Shown one piece after another: positions 9,221-17,813 of a stretch of 64,000 nt of DNA. The stretch's first letter is position 1, and every line of letters starts with the position of its first letter. The stretch comes from CAVPEW01 sp963703565. GTDB taxonomy: Bacteria > Actinomycetota > Acidimicrobiia > Acidimicrobiales > VFJN01. The stretch is taken from contig CAVPEW010000075.1 of assembly GCA_963703565.1 (NCBI GenBank), positions 1 to 64,000 of the forward strand. Direction: 5' to 3'. The position numbers and the translations under genes were made by a program. A model generated the notes under the pieces. It was given only the letters and a program-made list of their open reading frames with translations. It did no database searches and was not told the DNA's origin.

Positions 9221-11204
9221 GGGCAGCCGATCGGGCCGGCTCGCGCCGGTGACGTTCGGCGAGGGTAACCACGTCGTCCATGATGCGGGCCAGCTCGAAG
9301 TCCTTGGGCGTGTAGACGGCAGCGACGCCGGCATCTGCGAGGCGGGCCCGATCGGCCTCGGGGATGATGCCACCGGCGATCACCGGGCAGTCGAGACCGG
9401 CCTGCCGCACGAGGCGCACCACGGCCGGGACGAGGTCGAGGTGCGATCCCGACAGGATCGACAGGCCGACGACGTCGACGTCCTCGTCCACCGCCACCGC
9501 CGCGATCTGCTCGGGGGTGAGCCGGATGCCCTGGTAGACGACCTCCATGCCGGCGTCGCGTGCCGCCACCGCGATCTGCTCGGCCCCGTTGCTGTGCCCG
9601 TCGAGGCCGGGCTTGGCCACCAGGAGGCGCACGGGTCCACCGACCAGTGCCCGGACGCGCTCGGCCACCTGCGCCAGGCCTGCAGCGCCGGCGGGCCCGC
9701 CGGTCGCGGCGGCCACTCCCGTCGGGGCGCGGTACTCGCCGAACTCCTCCCGCAGCACGCCTGCCCACTCGCCGGTGGTCCCGCCGGCGCGCGCCAGCGC
9801 GATCGTGGAGTCCATGATGTTGTCACCGGAAGCGGCGGCCGCCCTAAGGGCCTCGAGCGCCCGGGCGACGGCCTCGGCGTCGCGCCCGGCCCGCCAGGCC
9901 TCGACGTCGGCCACGAGCTCGAGCTCCACGCCAGGGTCGACGGTCAGGATCGAGCCCTCGCCGCCCAGGGGCGATTCGGTCGTCTCCCGGTAGCGGTTCA
10001 CGCCGACGACGGTGCGCTCTCCTGCCTCGATCCGCCGCATGCGCTCTGCGTTGCTGCGAACCAGCCGGCCCTTGAGCTCCTCGATGGCCTCGAACGCCCC
10101 GCCCAGGGCGAGGACCTCGTCGAGCTCGGCGGTGGCGGCCTCGACGAGCTCGTCGGTACGGGCTTCCACCACCTTGGAGCCGTCGAAGAGGTCCGGGTAC
10201 TCGAGCAGGTCGGTCTCGTACGCCAGGACCTGCTGCATCCGCAGTGCCCACTGCTGGTCCCACGGCCGGGGCAGGCCCAGCGCCTCGTTCCAAGCCGGCA
10301 GTTGGATCGAGCGGGCCCGAGCGTCGCGCGAGAGGGTGACGCCGAGCATCTCGAGCACGATGCGCTGGACGTTGTTCTCGGGCTGGGCCTCGGTCAGGCC
10401 CAGGCTGTTCACCTGAACGCCGTAGCGGAAGCGGCGAGCCTTGGGGTCGCTCACGCCGTACCGCTCGCGGCCGATCCGATCCCACATCCGGGTGAAGGCC
10501 CGCATCTTGCAGGTCTCCTCCACGAAGCGGATGCCTGCGTTTACGAAGAAGCTGATGGACGCGAACACGGCGTCGAAGCGGTCGTCGTCGACCTGGCCCG
10601 ACTCCCGCACGGCGTCGAGCACCCCGACGGCGGTGGCGAGGCTGTAGGCGAGCTCCTGCACCGGGGTCGCTCCCGCCTCCTGCAGGTGGTACGAGCACAC
10701 GTTCATCGGGTTCCACTTGGGAATCCGTCGGGCGCAGAAGGCGATCATGTCGACGATCAGCCGGCGGCTGGGCAGCGGCGGGAATATGTAGGTCCCCCGC
10801 GACAGGTACTCCTTCACGATGTCGTTCTGGGTGGTCCCCCTCAACGCCTCGGCCGGCACCTCCTGGTCCTCGGCGTTGGCCACGTAGAGGCCCAGCAACC
10901 AGGGGGCCGTGGCGTTGATCGTCATAGAGGTGTTCATCTCCCCGACGGGGATGCCCTCGAGCAGGGTCGCCATGTGGCCTCGGTGGCAGACCGGGACCCC
11001 GACCTTGCCGACCTCGCCACGTGCGAGGGGGTGGTCCGGGTCGTAGCCGGTCTGGGTGGGCAGGTCGAACGCGATGGACAGACCGGTCTGACCCTTGGCG
11101 AGGTTCGTGCGGTACAGCTCGTTGGAGGCGCGCGCGCTGGAGTGGCCCGAGTACGTGCGCATCAACCAGGCGCGATCGGGCTGATCGAGGCGCGGCGCGG
11201 TCAT
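9207..11204 (-). CDS. ecm: Ethylmalonyl-CoA mutase (MeaA-like, B12-dependent)
   Basis: Adenosylcobalamin-dependent mutase converting ethylmalonyl-CoA to methylsuccinyl-CoA in the ethylmalonyl-CoA pathway of acetyl-CoA assimilation. The 665-residue protein fuses the catalytic barrel (RTYSGHSSARASNELYR, GQTGLSIAFDLPTQTGYDPD, NTSMTINATAPW, QNDIVKEYLSRGTY) to a C-terminal B12 domain with the cobalt-binding DGHSNG, GLSILSGSH and the IAGGIIP loop. The order and text match the MeaA/Ecm branch better than methylmalonyl-CoA mutase, judged from memory of family sequences. ATG 11204 has GGAGGGAAG upstream. No crotonyl-CoA carboxylase/reductase lies in the window, and no cobalamin riboswitch is seen upstream. 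Confidence 0.85.
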   Translation of the reverse strand: MTAPRLDQPDRAWLMRTYSGHSSARASNELYRTNLAKGQTGLSIAFDLPTQTGYDPDHPLARGEVGKVGVPVCHRGHMATLLEGIPVGEMNTSMTINATAPWLLGLYVANAEDQEVPAEALRGTTQNDIVKEYLSRGTYIFPPLPSRRLIVDMIAFCARRIPKWNPMNVCSYHLQEAGATPVQELAYSLATAVGVLDAVRESGQVDDDRFDAVFASISFFVNAGIRFVEETCKMRAFTRMWDRIGRERYGVSDPKARRFRYGVQVNSLGLTEAQPENNVQRIVLEMLGVTLSRDARARSIQLPAWNEALGLPRPWDQQWALRMQQVLAYETDLLEYPDLFDGSKVVEARTDELVEAATAELDEVLALGGAFEAIEELKGRLVRSNAERMRRIEAGERTVVGVNRYRETTESPLGGEGSILTVDPGVELELVADVEAWRAGRDAEAVARALEALRAAAASGDNIMDSTIALARAGGTTGEWAGVLREEFGEYRAPTGVAAATGGPAGAAGLAQVAERVRALVGGPVRLLVAKPGLDGHSNGAEQIAVAARDAGMEVVYQGIRLTPEQIAAVAVDEDVDVVGLSILSGSHLDLVPAVVRLVRQAGLDCPVIAGGIIPEADRARLADAGVAAVYTPKDFELARIMDDVVTLAERHRREPARSAARAGS

Positions 11205-11353
11205 GCTCCAGCTTCCCTCCCACCCGCCGGATGCCACAAGCGCCCGGCGGGGCGACCGCCGCGGGCGTTCAGGGGAAGGCCTCGTCCCAGAAGGTGACCA
11301 CACAACGTGGCCGAACCCGTGTCTGATGCATCCTTCGCGGCGATTGCTCCTAC

Positions 11354-11776
11354 ATGCGCCGACCCATTGCCGTCGCCATCGCCTCGTCCGTACTGCTCGC
11401 CGGAGGAGGTCTGGCCGCCGCGCTCGACGGCGGACCGCCAGGACCAGAGCCCGTGCCGGTGCCCGACTCGGTGGAGCTGCCCGAGTCGGCCCGGGTGCCC
11501 GAAGCAGTCCCGCCGGTGGAGGTCTCCACGGACCAACCCGAAGCCGAGGCCGCGCCCGAGTCGCAGCCGGAGCCCGAAGCCGAGGCCGAGCCCGAAGCCG
11601 CGCCCGAGTCGCAGCCGGAGCCCGGCAGCCACGGCGCCGCTGTCTCCGAAGCGGCACGCACCTGCCCGAGCGGGCCCGAGCACGGGCCGTGCGTGAGCGA
11701 CGTGGCGCGGTCCAACACCGCGGGTCAGCCCCACGCGTCAGGCAACGAGCCGGCCACCGTCAAGCGGGCCAAGTAG
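11354..11776 (+). CDS. Small secreted protein rich in Pro, Glu and Gln
   Basis: Unrecognised. An N-terminal signal peptide (residues 1 to about 24, RRPIAVAIASSVLLAGGG) is followed by a low-complexity region in which PESQPEPE-type units repeat, then a short tail with two cysteines (TCPSGPEHGPC) that could form a disulfide. 140 residues. Its 3' end overlaps the convergent aat gene by 52 bases, and no ribosome site is visible before ATG 11354, so translation is plausible but not certain. The signal peptide and the in-frame repeat favour a real gene. Confidence 0.5.
   Translation: MRRPIAVAIASSVLLAGGGLAAALDGGPPGPEPVPVPDSVELPESARVPEAVPPVEVSTDQPEAEAAPESQPEPEAEAEPEAAPESQPEPGSHGAAVSEAARTCPSGPEHGPCVSDVARSNTAGQPHASGNEPATVKRAK
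11549..11623 (+). repeat. In-frame 27-bp direct repeat in the secreted protein gene
   Basis: Two exact 27-bp copies (11549-11575 and 11597-11623) are offset by 48 bases, a multiple of three. Each encodes AAPESQPEP. Length change by slippage would keep the frame. Confidence 0.8.
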
Positions 11777-12426
11777 CGCTCACGGGAGATCGGCACCGCT
11801 CCGAGGCTCGCCAGGTGCGGGGTCACCCACTGCACGTCGAGGAGCCGTTCCGTGGCGTGGGGCGCGGATCGCAACCGGTCGACCAGACCTACCAGGGCCA
11901 CCTTGGAGGCGTCGCGCCGCCGGTGGAACATCGACTCGCCGGAGAAGAGGCCACCGACCGCGACGCCGTAGAGGCCCCCGGCGAGCCCGTCGTCGTCCCA
12001 GGCCTCCACGCTGTGGGCCCATCCCAGGCGGTGCAGCTGGTGGTAGGCGCGACGGACCCGGTTATCGATCCACCCGCCCGTGCGTGAGGGGTCGGCGCAG
12101 CCGGCCACCACGGCCTCGAAGGCCGTGTCCACCCGGATCTCGAAGCGCCTGGTCGCCCTCGCCAGCGAGCGGGAGACACGCAGTCCGTCGAGGGGGATGA
12201 CGCCCCGGGGGTCGGGCGACCACCAACCCAGCTCGCTGCCGGCGGGCATTGGGAACAGGCCGACCCGGTAGGCAGCGATCAGCGTCGCGGGAGCGAGATC
12301 CGCTCCGAACGCGACGAGGCCGTCCGCCCCCGCTGATCGCGCCGACGGGAACGCCCAGCGGTTCGGGGGAAGCTCGACTGGCACCGCGCCCGGCCCTGCT
12401 CCAGTTGGGTCGCCGACGGGCGACAA
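11725..12426 (-). CDS. aat: Leucyl/phenylalanyl-tRNA-protein transferase
   Basis: Adds Leu or Phe from aminoacyl-tRNA to proteins with N-terminal Arg or Lys, creating N-degrons for ClpS/ClpAP. Family landmarks are LVAFGADLAPATLIAAYRVGLFPM near the start (24 residues; core AYRVGLFPM), WWSPDPRGVIP, GGWI, GLYGVAVGGLFSGESMF and the C-terminal LLDVQWVTPHLASLGA. The farthest start is TTG 12426; GTG 12384 gives VPVELPPNRW, closer to usual N-termini, and is a good alternative. It lies 19 bases downstream of the hydroxyacyl-CoA dehydrogenase gene and may be cotranscribed. Confidence 0.88.
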   Translation of the reverse strand: MSPVGDPTGAGPGAVPVELPPNRWAFPSARSAGADGLVAFGADLAPATLIAAYRVGLFPMPAGSELGWWSPDPRGVIPLDGLRVSRSLARATRRFEIRVDTAFEAVVAGCADPSRTGGWIDNRVRRAYHQLHRLGWAHSVEAWDDDGLAGGLYGVAVGGLFSGESMFHRRRDASKVALVGLVDRLRSAPHATERLLDVQWVTPHLASLGAVPISRERYLARLTVAGSLPDAWG

Positions 12427-12445
12427 GTGGCTCGTGACCGGCCCG

Positions 12446-13301
12446 CTACTTGCGGTAGTCGTAGAAGCCCTGGCCCGACTTCCTGCCCAGCATTCCCGCG
12501 GTGACCATGCGGCGCAGCGCCGGGACCGCGGCGTAGTTGGGGTCGCGGAACTCGTCGTAGAGGGCGTCGAGGATGGCCACCGAGGTGTCGAGCCCGACCA
12601 GGTCGAGCAGCGCGAGCGGGCCCATCGGAAAGTTGCAACCGCCCTTCATGGCGGCGTCGATGTCGTCTCTGCTGGCCGTGCCCGACTCGAGCATGCGGGC
12701 AGCGTTGTTCAGGTACGGGAACAGCAGAGCGTTCACCACGAACCCGGCCCGGTCCTTCACCTCCACGGGTGACTTGCCGCACGCCTCGGCGAAGGCGAGG
12801 GCGACCGCGATCGTGTCGTCAGAAGCCGTGAGCGGCCGGATCACCTCCACCAGCGACATCGCCGGCGCCGGGTTGAAGAAGTGGATGCCGCAGACCGCCT
12901 CGGGGCGCCCGGTGGCGGCGGCCAACTCGACGACCGGAAGCGTGGAGGTGTTCGTGGCCAGCGAGCGCGCCGGGCTCGGCGATGGCGTCGAGCTGGGCGA
13001 ACAGCTCCTTCTTCACCAGCAGGTCCTCGACCACGGACTCGAGGATGAGGTCGCACCCGCCCAGCGCTTCGAGCTCGCTCGTGGCGCTGACGCGGCCCAG
13101 CACCTCGTCGGCCACGGACTGATCGAGGCGGCCCTTCTCGACCTGGCGGGCCAGGCTCTTGGTCAGCGAGGCCACCATGGCGTCGGCGGTATCCTGGCGG
13201 CGAGAGCGCAGGACGACGTCCATGCCCGCCTTCGCCGCGACCTCGGCGATGCCCGAGCCCATGATCCCGGAACCGACGATGCCCAGCCGTGTGATGGTCA
13301 T
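12446..13301 (-). CDS. hbd: 3-hydroxyacyl (3-hydroxybutyryl)-CoA dehydrogenase, frameshifted in this sequence
   Basis: NAD(P)-dependent oxidation/reduction of 3-hydroxybutyryl-CoA and related thioesters. The Rossmann start LGIVGSGIMGSGIAEV is intact, and the C-terminal half has GIHFFNPAPAM, KDRAGFVVNALLFPYLN and GPLALLDLVGLD. One extra base near 12963 disrupts the frame just after EPGAL; removing it gives LATNTSTLPVVELAAATG, the expected catalytic-region text, and a 284-residue protein of normal length. ATG 13301 lies 8 bases after a TACCGT box. The catalytic serine/histidine/asparagine motifs (NTSTL, HFFNP) are therefore present once corrected. Confidence 0.9.
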
Positions 13302-13309
13302 GGCGGCTC

Positions 13310-13383
13310 ACGGTACGGGGGTCGACCGGGCGGCTCCAAGCCGTGCCGGCGGCGCCGACGCCGCGCGACCCCGGCGGTAGCGT
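13310..13383. promoter_or_regulatory. Divergent promoter region, hbd and S51-like gene
   Basis: Two -10-like boxes point outwards: TACCGT for the minus strand (13310-13315) ends 8 bases before ATG 13301, and TAGCGT for the plus strand (13378-13383) ends 8 bases before ATG 13392. Neither gene has a clear Shine-Dalgarno site, so leaderless transcripts are likely. Confidence 0.5.
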
Positions 13384-13391
13384 GACCAGCC

Positions 13392-14069
13392 ATGCCCGGA
13401 ACCCTGGCCCTGGTCGGCGGCGGCGAGTGGCGCGACGGCTGCGGCTTCGACGCCGAGCTGTTGGCGGCCAGCGGTACGACCGAGGTGGCCGTCCTGCCCA
13501 CGGGCGCCGCATACGAGCATCCCGAGCGCACGCTGACCGCCGCAGCCGGGTGGTTCGAGCGCCTGGGCGCCACGGTGCTACCGGTGCGCGTGCTGACCCG
13601 TGCCCACGCCACCGCACCCGAGCACGCCGAAGCTGTGCGCGAGGCACGGTTCATCTACCTAGCCGGCGAGTCGCCGATGCACCTGCGCTCGGTGCTGTTG
13701 CACAGTGCCACATGGGACGCGTTGCGCGCTGCGTTCGACGACGGCGCCGTGCTGGCGGGCACCGCGGCCGGCGCGAGCGTGCTCTGCGACCCGATGGTCG
13801 ACCCCCGCGGTGGTGCGTTCACCCTCGGGCTGGGCCTGCTGCGCGAGACCGCGGTGATCCCGCACCACCAGTCCTGGAGCGAGGACAAGGCGCGGCGCAC
13901 CGAACGGATCGCTCCCGCGCGAACGCGCCTGGTCGGCATCGACGACTCAACAGCGTTGATCTGGTCGTCGAACGGCGGCTGGACCGTGGCCGGCACGGGC
14001 GCAGTGTCGGTCGTGCTGGACGGCTCGCCCGCCGACGTGACGACGTTGCCGAGTCCCGACGGCGGCTGA
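13392..14069 (+). CDS. Peptidase S51 / cyanophycinase-like protein lacking the nucleophile serine
   Basis: Class I glutamine-amidotransferase-like fold of the dipeptidase E/cyanophycinase group. Visible are the N-terminal LALVGGGEW, the RFIYLAGESPMHLRSVL strand, and the nucleophile elbow, which reads AGTAAGAS with alanine at residue 125 where active members have serine (GTSAGA). A histidine pair (IPHHQSW) follows where the catalytic histidine is expected. If the alignment is right the protein cannot act as a serine peptidase and may bind a ligand or partner instead. 225 residues, no signal peptide. Divergent from hbd; followed by a tandem repeat and then a histidine kinase gene. Confidence 0.7.
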   Translation: MPGTLALVGGGEWRDGCGFDAELLAASGTTEVAVLPTGAAYEHPERTLTAAAGWFERLGATVLPVRVLTRAHATAPEHAEAVREARFIYLAGESPMHLRSVLLHSATWDALRAAFDDGAVLAGTAAGASVLCDPMVDPRGGAFTLGLGLLRETAVIPHHQSWSEDKARRTERIAPARTRLVGIDDSTALIWSSNGGWTVAGTGAVSVVLDGSPADVTTLPSPDGG

Positions 14070-14079
14070 CCCCATCGGG

Positions 14080-14160
14080 CCCGCCACAGCGGGCCATTGA
14101 TCGCTTCCCGCCACAACGGGCCATTCATCGCTTCCCGCCACAGCGGGCCATGTCATATGG
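14080..14160. repeat. Tandem 27-bp repeat, about three copies, with nested inverted repeats
   Basis: Copies begin at 14080, 14107 and 14134; the first two differ at two bases, the third diverges in its last nine. Each starts with CCCGCCACARCGGG, copies 1 and 3 being perfect 5-bp inverted repeats. At 14149-14168 GGGCCAT is mirrored by ATGGCCC around a short spacer. It lies between the S51-like gene and the histidine kinase and could be an operator array or terminator. Confidence 0.75.
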
Positions 14161-14172
14161 CCCCAACGGGCC

Positions 14173-15906
14173 ATGGACGTGCACGGGTCGTCGTCGGACC
14201 ATCAGTTCGAACGGAGGCCCCAGTCCCAGATGTTCGACAACCGCCACCGACGCGTGCTCGCCGCTGGGGGCCCGACCGCCAGATGGGCCGCCGGAGCGAC
14301 GGTCGCCGCGGGCGCGGCCATCGCCGCCCTCTGGTGGCCGACAGCTGCGCTGGTCGTGATCGCCACCACCGCGCTGGCGCTGGCCGGGGTGCGCGGTCGA
14401 CGCGGCTCGGGTCTCCAGGGCGACCAGATCGAACGCCTTCACCGGGCCGAGCTCGCCCTCGCCGGGGCGCTGAGCACTCAGGCAGCGGCCAGCGAGCTGG
14501 CCGACCACGCACTGGTGCTGCTCGGCGCACCCTCGGCCACGGTGGTGATCGAGGGCATCGGCGACACGGTGCGCGTCACCGCGGGCGATCCGGGTTCGCT
14601 CTACGGGCCGGGCAGCCGGATGCGCCTGCTCGACGATGCGGGACTGCCCTGCGGGTCGATCGCGGTGAGCGCCCGTGCCGACGGACGCGCCTACACGCCC
14701 ACCCAGGAGCTCATCCTGGACGCGCTGGCCCAGCGGATTTCGTCGACCCTTCACCGCCTCTCGCTGTTCGCGTCGGTTCAGGCCGAGCGAGCCACATTGG
14801 CCGACGTGTTCGAGTCGTCCTCCGACGGCATCTTCACCAGCGGCGCGGACCTGCTGGTGCGCACGTGGAACCCGGCCATGGAGGCGATCACGGGCACCCC
14901 CGCCCAGGACGCCCTGGGGGTGCCCGTGGGCGCGGTGTTCCGACCCGAGGCCGAGGACGGCTCACCCCGCCACGGATCGGCAGACCCGGGCCGCGGCTCG
15001 ACGGCGCGCACAGAGCTGGTCTCGGTAACGGCGCGTGGCGAGCCGCGGTGGCTGCTGTGCAGCTGGTCGCCTCTACGCGAGGGCGGCTACGTCGTGGTGG
15101 CCCGTGACGACACCGAGCGCAAGAAGCTCGCCGATGACAAGGACGGGTGGATCGCGCAGGTGAGCCACGAGCTGCGCACGCCGCTGACACCCATAAAGGG
15201 CTTCCTGCACACGCTGGCGCGCCGAGACGCCGAGTTCACGTCCGCCGACCGCGCCCGCATCTACGACGTGATGCTGCGCGAGGAGCAGCGCCTCGAGGAT
15301 CTGGTCACCAGCCTGCTGCGGGCCACCTCGCTGTCGCGACCCGGCCCGGCGCCAGAGCCCGCCCTGGTGGATCTGGGCCCGTTGATCGAAGAGCAGGCAG
15401 CGGACGCCAGCCGTTGCCGCCCGTCGATCGAGGTCGCGCTGCGCGTCGACGAGGAGCCTGTGGTGCGAGCCGACCGCGAGCTGACAGGCGCTGCGGTGTC
15501 GGGCCTGCTGTCCAACGCCGTGAAGTTCTCTCCCGACCGAACGACGGTGCGCGTGCACGCCGGGCGCGAGGGCGACGAGGTGGTTGTCACCGTCACCGAC
15601 GAGGGCCCCGGTGTGCCGCCGAGCGATCGAGAGCGCATCTTCGACAAGTTCACCCGCCTCGGCGACCACCTGACCCGAGGTGAGCAGGGCGTGGGGCTGG
15701 GTCTCTACATCGCCCGTCAGGCGGCTCGACGCGTCGGGGGCGAGGTCATGTGCGTCGAACCGCCGGGCTCGGCCGGAGCATGCTTCCGCCTGAGCCTCCC
15801 GCTCGCGGCGGTCGATCAGCCCGACGGCGGGCGCACGTCGACGACGTCGATGTCGAACATGAGCGCCGAGTCGGCCGGTATCTCGCCCCGGGCGGTGGAC
15901 CCGTAG
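14173..15906 (+). CDS. PAS-domain sensor histidine kinase
   Basis: Membrane-linked sensor kinase. Two hydrophobic segments lie at about residues 36-76 (AAGAAIAALWWP and AALVVIATTALALAG). A GAF-like region follows, then a PAS domain opening VFESSSDGIFTSG, a DHp helix with the phosphoacceptor VSHELRTPLTPIKGF, and an ATPase domain with N-box NAVKFSPD, DEGPGVP and GVGLGLYIARQ. ATG 14173 follows the tandem repeat directly; ATG 14230 is an alternative. The last 27 residues run over the end of the convergent FKBP gene by 91 bases and look non-conserved, so the true stop may have been lost to an indel. No cognate response regulator is adjacent. Confidence 0.85.
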   Translation: MDVHGSSSDHQFERRPQSQMFDNRHRRVLAAGGPTARWAAGATVAAGAAIAALWWPTAALVVIATTALALAGVRGRRGSGLQGDQIERLHRAELALAGALSTQAAASELADHALVLLGAPSATVVIEGIGDTVRVTAGDPGSLYGPGSRMRLLDDAGLPCGSIAVSARADGRAYTPTQELILDALAQRISSTLHRLSLFASVQAERATLADVFESSSDGIFTSGADLLVRTWNPAMEAITGTPAQDALGVPVGAVFRPEAEDGSPRHGSADPGRGSTARTELVSVTARGEPRWLLCSWSPLREGGYVVVARDDTERKKLADDKDGWIAQVSHELRTPLTPIKGFLHTLARRDAEFTSADRARIYDVMLREEQRLEDLVTSLLRATSLSRPGPAPEPALVDLGPLIEEQAADASRCRPSIEVALRVDEEPVVRADRELTGAAVSGLLSNAVKFSPDRTTVRVHAGREGDEVVVTVTDEGPGVPPSDRERIFDKFTRLGDHLTRGEQGVGLGLYIARQAARRVGGEVMCVEPPGSAGACFRLSLPLAAVDQPDGGRTSTTSMSNMSAESAGISPRAVDP

Positions 15907-16463
15907 GCCTTGTCCGAGCCGATGGTCAACCGGATCCGATCGCCGACGCGGGCGCCGACGAGGCCCTCGTTCCACCCGTCGATGACCTGTCCGGGGATCG
16001 TCGTCTCGAACGGCTCGCCCCGGGGCCAGGAGGAGTCGAACGTCGTGCCGTCGCCGAGCACCCCCACGTAGTGCACCACGATCGTGCCGCCGGGCTCGAG
16101 CGACGCACCGGTCCCTTCGATGAGCACCTCACGCTCGACGGCATCCGCCGGCGTCGTCGCAGCCGCACCGGGCGGTTCGGGCGGTGTTCGGGCCAGCACG
16201 GCCTCCGACGCCGCGGGATCGGAGTAGACGGGCTCCTCGGCGGTGGTGGTGGAGGTGGTCGTGGTCGAGCCCGTGGCGGTCGAGTCGGAGTCGTCGTCGC
16301 CACCGAAGAACGCCAGCGCCGCGGCGACCACCACCACGAGCCCCACCAGGATGGCCACGGTACGACCGGTACGGGCGCGCTGCTGGCGCTTGGAGGTCCT
16401 CGTGTGGCGTGTCAGCTTCTGGGTGCGAGCCTCTCGCTGGCGCGCCCGCTTCTCGGTCGGCAT
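15816..16463 (-). CDS. Membrane-anchored FKBP-type peptidyl-prolyl isomerase
   Basis: Extracytoplasmic proline isomerase held by one N-terminal helix (about residues 34-53, TVAILVGLVVVVAAALAFFG) after a strongly basic cytoplasmic tail. A Ser/Thr-rich linker leads to one FKBP domain (about 110-215) with VVHYVGVLGDGTTFDSSWPRG (21 residues; core VHYVGVLGDGTTFDSSW), the GQVIDGWNEGL loop and the closing MFDIDVVDV. It is the second FKBP in the window; the first is a lipoprotein. A TAGGGT box lies 9 bases before ATG 16463. It is divergent from lysC. Confidence 0.88.
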   Translation of the reverse strand: MPTEKRARQREARTQKLTRHTRTSKRQQRARTGRTVAILVGLVVVVAAALAFFGGDDDSDSTATGSTTTTSTTTAEEPVYSDPAASEAVLARTPPEPPGAAATTPADAVEREVLIEGTGASLEPGGTIVVHYVGVLGDGTTFDSSWPRGEPFETTIPGQVIDGWNEGLVGARVGDRIRLTIGSDKAYGSTARGEIPADSALMFDIDVVDVRPPSG

Positions 16464-16525
16464 CGGCGAGGGACCCTAGCGGGCACGTCAGAAGGGCCCG
16501 GAGCGGCGAGGTAGCGTCACCGGCC

Positions 16526-17743
16526 GTGCTCGTCGTGCAGAAGTTCGGCGGGACCTCGGTGGCCGATCCCGAGCGGGTGCGCGAGGTCGCCGACCACGTG
16601 GCCAGGACCACGCGCCGCGGCGACGCGGTGGTCGTGGTGGTGTCGGCGATGGGCAAGGAGACCGACGACCTCATCCGACTCGCGAACGAGGTCTCCGACG
16701 TGCGACCCGGACGCGAGATGGACATGCTCATCACCGCCGGTGAGCGCAAGGCCACCGCTCTGCTGTGCATGGCCCTGCACGGCCTGGGGGTGCCGGCCGA
16801 CAGCTTCACCGGCAGCCAGGCCGGGTTCATCACCGACAACGCGCACAGCAACGCCAAGATCCTCGAGCTGCGCCCCGAACGGGTGCGGGCCGCGCTCGAC
16901 GCAGGGCGCGTCGCCGTGGTCGGTGGCGCCCAGGGCGTGTCGGTGGATCGAGACATCACGTTCCTGGGCCGGGGCGGCTCGGATACCACCGCTGTTGCGC
17001 TCGCCCACGCACTGGGTGCGGACGCGTGCGAGCTCTACACCGACGTCTCCGGGGTCTTCAGCGCCGATCCCCGGGTCGTGCCGTCGGCACGGCGGATGGC
17101 CGCGGTCAGCTTCGACGAGATGCTCGACATGTGCGCCTGCGGCTGTCCCAAGCCGGCGATGCGCTCCGTCGAGTTCGCCCGTACGTGGGGCGTGCCCCTG
17201 CACGTGCGGTCGGCGTTCACCTGGGAGCCGGGCACTTGGGTGCGACAGGAGGACCCGTCCATGGAGCAGGCCATCGTCTCCGCGGTGGTGCACGACACCT
17301 CCGAGGCCAAGCTCACCGTGGCCGGCGTGCCCGACCAGCCCGGCATCGCCGCGACGCTGTTCCGCAGGCTGGCCGAGCGGGGGGTGAACGTCGACATGAT
17401 CGTGCAGAACGTGTCCGAGCACGGCGTGACCGACATCTCGTTCACGGTGCCCAGGGCCCATCTGGACGCGGGCCGTGCCGAGTGCGACACGCTGGCCCGT
17501 GAGATCGGTGCCACAGGGGTGACCGCCGACGCCGACATAGCCCGGGTGAGCCTGGTCGGTGCGGGCATGAAGTCGAACCCGGGCGTGGCCGCAACCACGT
17601 TCGAGGTGCTGGCCGAGGCCGGCATCAACATCGAGATGATCTCGACCTCGGCGATCCGAATCTCGTGCGTCGTGCGCGGCAGCCGCATCGAGGACGCGGT
17701 GGTGGCCCTGCACCGGGCCTTCGGCCTCGACGCCGCGGGCTGA
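16526..17743 (+). CDS. lysC: Aspartate kinase
   Basis: First enzyme of the aspartate family pathway (Lys, Thr, Met, diaminopimelate). The amino-acid kinase domain begins VVQKFGGTSVADPERV and has MDMLITAGER, GGSDTTAVALA and ELYTDVSGVFSADPR. Two C-terminal ACT domains start near TVAGVPDQPGIAA and VSLVGAGMKSNPGVAA, implying feedback control by Lys and/or Thr. GTG 16526 is chosen because TAGCGT ends 8 bases upstream and homologues start here; the open frame extends upstream only as a shadow of the FKBP gene. An internal start for a beta subunit, known in relatives, cannot be excluded. asd follows 70 bases downstream. Confidence 0.95.
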   Translation: MLVVQKFGGTSVADPERVREVADHVARTTRRGDAVVVVVSAMGKETDDLIRLANEVSDVRPGREMDMLITAGERKATALLCMALHGLGVPADSFTGSQAGFITDNAHSNAKILELRPERVRAALDAGRVAVVGGAQGVSVDRDITFLGRGGSDTTAVALAHALGADACELYTDVSGVFSADPRVVPSARRMAAVSFDEMLDMCACGCPKPAMRSVEFARTWGVPLHVRSAFTWEPGTWVRQEDPSMEQAIVSAVVHDTSEAKLTVAGVPDQPGIAATLFRRLAERGVNVDMIVQNVSEHGVTDISFTVPRAHLDAGRAECDTLAREIGATGVTADADIARVSLVGAGMKSNPGVAATTFEVLAEAGINIEMISTSAIRISCVVRGSRIEDAVVALHRAFGLDAAG

Positions 17744-17813
17744 GGCCCGGCGCCCGGCGGCGAACCTCCCGGCCCCTTGGGCGTTGGGCCGCGCCGGTCC
17801 GTAGCCTGGGACG

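Noticed and set aside
11205..11353. Cobalamin riboswitch before the B12-dependent mutase
   Set aside because: I looked for a B12-box-like conserved core in the 150-base gap and saw none.
14080..14160. CRISPR array
   Set aside because: Three directly abutting 27-bp units without spacers are not CRISPR repeats, and no cas gene is present.
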